From Ruixingdingia sedimenti (GTDB lineage Bacteria; Pseudomonadota; Alphaproteobacteria; Rhodobacterales; Rhodobacteraceae), in assembly GCF_031432425.1 (NCBI RefSeq), contig NZ_JAVKPH010000001.1, positions 1 to 64,000 on the forward strand: a DNA stretch of 64,000 nt. Reading direction: 5' to 3'. This document shows, one piece after another, positions 59,699 to 64,000 of the stretch. The notes under the pieces were generated by a model, which had not been told where the DNA came from, ran no database searches, and worked only from the letters and a program-made list of their open reading frames with translations. A program made the translations under genes and the position numbers. Positions within the stretch are counted from its first letter, which is position 1, and every line of letters starts with the position of its first letter.

Positions 59699-60646
59699 TC
59701 AGACGGGCGCGTTCATCATCAGCCGCGCATGGCCGGGGACATAGCGGAAGCCCTCGCCCTCTGTTGCGACATAGCCCACGCCCGGGAAGGGCATGTGATA
59801 GCCGATGAAGGGCATGCGGTCGGCCGCCAGCATTCCCAGCAACCGGCGGCGCGTCGCGGCGGCGGTGGCCTTGTCGGCGTCGAAGCGCACTTCCCATTCC
59901 GGGCGGGCCAGCGACCAGACCGGGTGGTTGGTCACGTCGCCGATCACCGCCAGCCGCTGGTCGGCGCTTTCGAGGATCCAGGACATATGCCCCGGCGTAT
60001 GGCCGAAGGTCGCCATCGCGGTGATGCCGCCCGTCACCGCCGCGCCGTCGTCGACGAAGGTGAACCTTTCGTTCAGCGGGCGCACCGCGGTGTCGAAACC
60101 CTCGTTGCCCGCGCCCATCCAGTGGTTGTGTTCCACCGCGCCGGTGACATAGCGCGCATTGGCGAAGGTGGGGGCGCCGTCGGTCATCATGCCGCCGATA
60201 TGGTCGCCGTGCATATGGGTCAGCACCACCACGTCGATGTCCTCCGGCGCATAGCCCGCCGCCGCCAGCGCCGCCACCATGCCCTCGGCCGACAGGCCGG
60301 TGTCGAACAGCACCAGTTCCGCCCCCGTGTTCACCAGCGTCGGCGTGAAGAAGAACTGCGAGCGGTCGGTGGCGATGAAGGCCGCATCCGACAGCGCCTT
60401 GAATTCCGCCGGGTCGGCGTTGAGCCCGAAGATCTCTGCCGGCCCGTCCACCGTGCGCGTCCCGGACAGCAGCGTCGTCACCTCGAACGCGCCGAGGTTG
60501 AAGCGCAGGAAGGGCGCGATGGCCATGCCCTTGCGCGTCGTCTTGGCCTCTGCCGCGGCGGGCAGCCATGCGGGCGCGAGCGCGGCGGCCAGCGGCAGCG
60601 CGGCACCGGCGGCAAGGGTCTGGCGGCGGGTCAGCTTGCGGGTCAT
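59699..60646 (-). CDS. Tat-exported metallo-beta-lactamase-fold hydrolase
   Basis: The protein has 315 residues. The twin-arginine signal is KLTRRQTLAAGAALPLAAAL, with cleavage near AAAEA. The metal site is VVLTHMHGDHIGGM (H-x-H-x-D-H), then ATFGHTPGHMSW (H) and VIGDVTNHPVW (D), and a last histidine in FIGYHMPFPGVG. The pattern is that of MBL-fold hydrolases of the AHL-lactonase or quinolone-signal type found in the periplasm. The substrate is unknown. It ends at a palindromic repeat. Confidence 0.88.
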   Translation of the reverse strand: MTRKLTRRQTLAAGAALPLAAALAPAWLPAAAEAKTTRKGMAIAPFLRFNLGAFEVTTLLSGTRTVDGPAEIFGLNADPAEFKALSDAAFIATDRSQFFFTPTLVNTGAELVLFDTGLSAEGMVAALAAAGYAPEDIDVVVLTHMHGDHIGGMMTDGAPTFANARYVTGAVEHNHWMGAGNEGFDTAVRPLNERFTFVDDGAAVTGGITAMATFGHTPGHMSWILESADQRLAVIGDVTNHPVWSLARPEWEVRFDADKATAAATRRRLLGMLAADRMPFIGYHMPFPGVGYVATEGEGFRYVPGHARLMMNAPV

Positions 60647-60746
60647 CGTCGTCTCCTCCTGGCGGTCTCGGGGTGGTGGCGGCGACAGGCTACAGCCTTG
60701 TTCCGGCTGCGTCATCGCAGGAGACAACGCTACACGAAGTTGTGCG

Positions 60747-61178
60747 TCATTCCCACCAGCGGTCGATCGCGGCGATGTCGTCGTCGGACCAGCCGAAGTG
60801 GTGCGCGATCTCGTGCACGACCACATGCGCCACCAGTTCCGCCAGCCCCACATCCCCCCGGTCCACCCATTCGTCGAGGATCGGCCGGCGGAAGAGCCAG
60901 ACCACATCCGGCCCCATCGGCTGGTGGCTGACCGATTTCTCGGTCAGCGGCGTGCCCTCGTAGAGGCCGGTCAGTTCGAACGGATCCTCGATGTCCATCG
61001 CGTCGAGCATGTCGGGCGACGCGAAATCCTCCACCCGCAGGGCCACGGCGGCGGCGGGGGCGCGGAAGGGCGCGGGCAGCGCGGCCAATGCGGCGCGGGC
61101 CAGCGCCTCGATCGCGTCGAGCCCGGGGGCGGCAACCCCTGCCCAGGGGGCGGGCGGGTCGGAATCTGGCATGGTCAT
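60747..61178 (-). CDS. Small zincin-like metallopeptidase (DUF1025 type)
   Basis: The protein has 143 residues, with GGAGGTG eight bases before the ATG chosen (61176-61178); MPDSD at 61172 is the alternative. VAHVVVHEIAHHFGWSDDDI holds the HExxH zinc motif. Upstream DPFELTGLYEGTPLTEKSVS and VVWLFRRPILDEW are the other family hallmarks. These compact proteins are minimal metalloproteases of unknown substrate, common beside tRNA-synthetase or transporter genes. It is divergent from gltX, 72 bases apart. Confidence 0.88.
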   Translation of the reverse strand: MTMPDSDPPAPWAGVAAPGLDAIEALARAALAALPAPFRAPAAAVALRVEDFASPDMLDAMDIEDPFELTGLYEGTPLTEKSVSHQPMGPDVVWLFRRPILDEWVDRGDVGLAELVAHVVVHEIAHHFGWSDDDIAAIDRWWE

Positions 61179-61250
61179 GGCGGCACCTCCGCCCCCGATA
61201 TGGACAAAACCGCGCCCCTGTGAAAGAGGATGCGGGATCAGGAGAGCGCC

Positions 61251-62576
61251 ATGACCACCGTCACCCGTTTCGCCCCCTCGCCCACCGGCTATATCCATGT
61301 CGGCAACCTGCGCACCGCGCTGATGGCCTGGATGATCGCCCGCAAGGCCGGCGGCACCTTCATCCTGCGGCTGGACGACACCGACCGCGAGCGCAGCAAA
61401 CAGGAATATGCCGACGGGATCATGGAGGATCTCGACTGGCTGGGCCTGACCTGGGACCGGGTGGAACGCCAGTCCGACCGCTTCGACCGCTATGCCGAGG
61501 CCGCCGATCAGTTGCGCGCGGCGGGCCGGTTCTACGAATGTTTCGAGACGCCGGTGGAACTGGACCTCAAGCGCAAGAAGCAGCTGAACATGGGCAAGCC
61601 CCCGGTCTACGACCGCGCGGCGCTGGCGCTGTCGGGGGACGACAAGGCCCGGATGCGCGCCGAGGGGCGCGAGGGCTACTGGCGCTTCAGGCTCGACCAG
61701 GAACGGATCGAATGGGCGGACGGCATCCTCGGCGCCGTATCCATCGACGCGGCCAGCGTGTCGGACCCGGTGCTGATCCGCGCCGACGGACAGGTTCTGT
61801 ACACCTTCGCCTCGTCGGTGGACGACATCGACATGGGCGTGACCGACATCGTGCGCGGCGCCGACCATGTGACCAACACCGCCACCCAGATCCAGATCAT
61901 GCAGGCGCTCGGCGGCACGCCGCCGCGGTTCGCCCACCACAGCCTGCTGACCGGCCCGCAGGGCGAGGCGCTGTCCAAGCGGCTCGGCACGCTGTCGCTG
62001 CGCGACCTGCGCGCGCGGGGGGTGGAGCCGATGGCGCTGCTGAGCCTGATGGCGCGGCTCGGGTCCAGCCGGCCGGTGGAGGTCGTGGACAGTCACGCGG
62101 AACTGATCGAGGGGTTCGACCTGTCCACCTTCGGCGCGGCGCCGACCAAGTTCGACGCCGAGGACCTGTTCCCCCTGACGCAGAAATGGGTGCAGGCGCG
62201 GCCCTTTTCCGCCGTGGCGGGGCGGATCGCGGCCCTTGGCGTGCCCGATGCGCTGGCCGAGCCGTTCTGGAACGCGGTCAAGGGCAACATCACCGTGCTG
62301 GACGACCTCGGCCCCTGGGCGGCGCTGGTGATGAACGGGGCAGAGCCCGCCGTCGCCCCCGAGGACGCCGATTTCATCAAGGCCGCGCTGGCGCTGCTGC
62401 CCGCGGGGCCGCTGGATGGCGGCAGTTGGGGCCAGTGGACCGCGGCGGTGAAAGAGGCGACGGGGCGCAAGGGCAAGGGGCTGTTCCTGCCGCTGCGCCG
62501 GGCGCTGACGGGGCGCGATTCGGGGCCGGAAATGGCCGACCTGCTGCCGCTGATGCAGCGGCTGCCCCGCGGCTGA
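61251..62576 (+). CDS. gltX: Glutamyl-tRNA synthetase
   Basis: The enzyme has 441 residues of class I. FAPSPTGYIHVGNLRTALMA is the HIGH region, GGTFILRLDDTDRERSKQEY the acceptor-site signature and GEALSKRLGTLSLRDLRARG the KMSKR-like loop (L-S-K-R). The usual zinc-binding insertion is not evident. Alphaproteobacteria often carry two GltX enzymes, one with relaxed specificity for tRNA-Gln; which one this is cannot be told here. Confidence 0.95.
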   Translation: MTTVTRFAPSPTGYIHVGNLRTALMAWMIARKAGGTFILRLDDTDRERSKQEYADGIMEDLDWLGLTWDRVERQSDRFDRYAEAADQLRAAGRFYECFETPVELDLKRKKQLNMGKPPVYDRAALALSGDDKARMRAEGREGYWRFRLDQERIEWADGILGAVSIDAASVSDPVLIRADGQVLYTFASSVDDIDMGVTDIVRGADHVTNTATQIQIMQALGGTPPRFAHHSLLTGPQGEALSKRLGTLSLRDLRARGVEPMALLSLMARLGSSRPVEVVDSHAELIEGFDLSTFGAAPTKFDAEDLFPLTQKWVQARPFSAVAGRIAALGVPDALAEPFWNAVKGNITVLDDLGPWAALVMNGAEPAVAPEDADFIKAALALLPAGPLDGGSWGQWTAAVKEATGRKGKGLFLPLRRALTGRDSGPEMADLLPLMQRLPRG

Positions 62577-62615
62577 ACGCGGCCCCGCAGGGGGCATGAC
62601 AGGAACGGGGCCGGG

Positions 62616-63947
62616 ATGCGCGCGCGATTCGTCGAAGGGAACCTGTTCCGCCATGTCGCGGTGATGTCGCTCACCTCTTCGGTGGGGCTGATGGCGGTGT
62701 TCGCGGTCGATCTCGTGAACCTGATCTTCATCTCGATGCTGGGGCGGGACGAACTGGCGGCGGCAATCGGCTATGCCGGGGCGCTGCTGTTCTTCACCAC
62801 CGCGATCGGGATCGGGGCCTCCATCGCCTCGGGCGCGCTGGTGTCGCAGGCGGTGGGCGCGGGGGAACGCGCCCGGGCGCGCGAAACCGCCACCAATACG
62901 GTCGTCTACGGCGTGGCGGTGGGGATCGCCTGCGCGGTGGCGGTGTGGATCTGGCTCGACCCGCTGGTGGGATTGCTGGGGGCCGAAGGGCCGACGCGCG
63001 CGCTGGCGGTGGATTACCTGCGCATCGTGATGATCGCGCAGCCGGTGCTGATGCTGGGCATGTGCGCCACCGCCGTGCTGCGGGCGCATGGCGATGCGCG
63101 GCGCGCGATGATGGCGACCGTCTGGGGCGCGGTGCTGAACGCGGTGCTGGACCCGATCCTGATCTTCGGCCTGGACATGGAACTTGCCGGCGCAGCCTGG
63201 GCCAGCGTGCTGTCGCGCATCGTCATCGCGGTGCTGGCGATCCGGCCGATCCTGCGCCACTACGGCGGCTTCGACCGGCCCACGCTGGCGGGGCTGACGG
63301 CCGATCTGGGCCCGGTATCCGCCATCGCGGGCCCGGCGATGCTGAGCCAGCTTGCCAACCCCGCCGGGCAGGCCTTCGTCACCCGCGCCATGTCGGCCTG
63401 GGGCGAGGCGGCGGTGGCGGGGATGGCCATCGCCGGGCGGCTGACGCCGGTGGCCTTCGGGATCCTGTTCGCGTTGGCAGGCGCCCTTGGCCCGATCATC
63501 GGGCAGAACCGCGGCGCGGGGCGGATGGACCGCGTGCGCCGGGCCTATCTCGATTCCATCCTGTTCACCGGGGTGGTGATCATCGTCGTCTCTGCCCTGC
63601 TGTTCGTCCTGCGCGCGCCGCTGGCCGATCTTTTCAGCGCCGAGGGGCTGACGCGGGAACTCGTCTACCTCTTCTGCGGGCCGCTGGCGCTTTTGTTCTT
63701 CTTCAACGGGCTGATCGTGATCGCCAACGCCACCTGCAACAACATGGGCCGCCCCTTCTGGTCCACGGTGCTGAACTGGGGCCGGCATACGGCGGGCACC
63801 GTGCCCTTCGTGATGCTGGGCGGGGCCTGGTACGGGGCGCATGGGGTGCTGATCGGGCAGTATCTGGGGGGCGTGGTGTTCGGGCTGGTCGCGGCCTGGG
63901 TCGGCTGGCGCGCGGTCTGCCCCCGGCCTTCCCGGGCGGGCACCTGA
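62616..63947 (+). CDS. MATE-family multidrug exporter
   Basis: The protein has 443 residues and twelve hydrophobic helices in two six-helix halves. SVGLMAVFAVDLVNLIFISM begins the first half, with AAIGYAGALLFFTTAIGIG and VSQAVGAGERARARETATNT. AGPAMLSQLANPAGQAFVTR begins the second half, with GPIIGQNRGAGRMDRVRRAY. The mirrored (I/V)(G/S)Q-x-x-GAG motifs are the MATE signature. It exports cationic drugs or metabolites using a Na+ or H+ gradient. The last 53 bases of the window hold no gene. Confidence 0.92.
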   Translation: MRARFVEGNLFRHVAVMSLTSSVGLMAVFAVDLVNLIFISMLGRDELAAAIGYAGALLFFTTAIGIGASIASGALVSQAVGAGERARARETATNTVVYGVAVGIACAVAVWIWLDPLVGLLGAEGPTRALAVDYLRIVMIAQPVLMLGMCATAVLRAHGDARRAMMATVWGAVLNAVLDPILIFGLDMELAGAAWASVLSRIVIAVLAIRPILRHYGGFDRPTLAGLTADLGPVSAIAGPAMLSQLANPAGQAFVTRAMSAWGEAAVAGMAIAGRLTPVAFGILFALAGALGPIIGQNRGAGRMDRVRRAYLDSILFTGVVIIVVSALLFVLRAPLADLFSAEGLTRELVYLFCGPLALLFFFNGLIVIANATCNNMGRPFWSTVLNWGRHTAGTVPFVMLGGAWYGAHGVLIGQYLGGVVFGLVAAWVGWRAVCPRPSRAGT

Positions 63948-64000
63948 CCCCTTGCCAGCACGCCGCCCGGCAGGCTAAGCCTGACCCGTCAGGATCGGGA

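Noticed and set aside
60747..63842. Open frame of 1031 codons on the minus strand
   Set aside because: Only its last 143 codons (the zincin) have protein character. The rest is antisense to gltX and the MATE gene and is His/Arg/Gln-rich.

Overview
The window is high-GC DNA from an alphaproteobacterium. UPF0262 and DUF2948 proteins, a NDUFS4-type complex I subunit, GltX and an accD-folC pair all fit Rhodobacterales (Rhodobacter/Paracoccus-like). This placement rests on gene content and protein appearance, not on a database search. No rRNA, CRISPR array or plasmid replication gene is seen.

Bases 1-11603 are an integration hot spot at a tRNA-Thr(GGT) gene (minus strand, 11529-11603). A 47-bp perfect direct repeat (1161-1207 and 11528-11574), made of the CCA end and 3' half of that tRNA, brackets a 10.4-kb element. 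The element holds two small unknown genes, a Toprim/Spo11-like protein, a structured intergenic stretch, then a head-only phage module: gp6-like connector, large terminase, head-tail adaptor, HNH nuclease, HK97-type major capsid protein, prohead protease and portal. Two small cargo genes, a divergent pair of Arc-type repressors around three 14-bp direct repeats, an AlpA/excisionase-like protein and a tyrosine integrase follow. No tail, lysis or canonical replication genes are present, so it looks like a capsid-forming phage satellite (cf-PICI-like) that would need tails from a helper phage. Left of the element lies the remnant of a second integrase gene, cut by an IS5-family insertion. This suggests serial integration at one tRNA.

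From 11.7 kb on the sequence is core chromosome. 11768-17807 holds murA, DUF2948, hisD, UPF0262, a low-molecular-weight phosphatase, a SnoaL-like protein and a GNAT protein. 18.0-25.1 kb holds peroxiredoxin, ferredoxin-reductase-like flavoprotein, rsmD, map, a CinA-like protein, an OmpA-like protein and a LysR regulator. 25.5-29.1 kb holds three Rhodobacter-type hypotheticals and ilvD. 29.6-36.2 kb is one operon with a complete branched-chain-type ABC importer (livHMGF plus binding protein) and an embedded acyl-CoA ligase, suggesting carboxylate uptake followed by CoA activation. 36.3-45.9 kb holds a luciferase-like monooxygenase, folC, a YdhR-like protein, accD, a hydrolase-TPR protein, IalB, chrA and rlmN.

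46.2-53.0 kb has a catabolic flavour: serine/threonine dehydratase, pcaD-like lactonase, a second hydrolase, an MFS exporter, a CYP199A-like P450 divergent from a LysR regulator, and a LysE exporter. 53.0-63.9 kb holds tRNA-Arg(TCT), a GNAT protein, an orphan TRAP binding protein, a complex I accessory subunit, an Mla-type ABC pair with alr, tRNA-Gly(TCC), wrbA, a muconolactone-isomerase-like protein, a Tat-exported MBL hydrolase, a small zincin, gltX and a MATE exporter.

Two interspersed repeat families punctuate the chromosome. One is a palindromic GGATATTT...GGACAGAAA element with exchangeable GC-rich caps (seven loci in 46 kb). The other is a strong GGCGAAGGC hairpin found between or downstream of genes (three loci).
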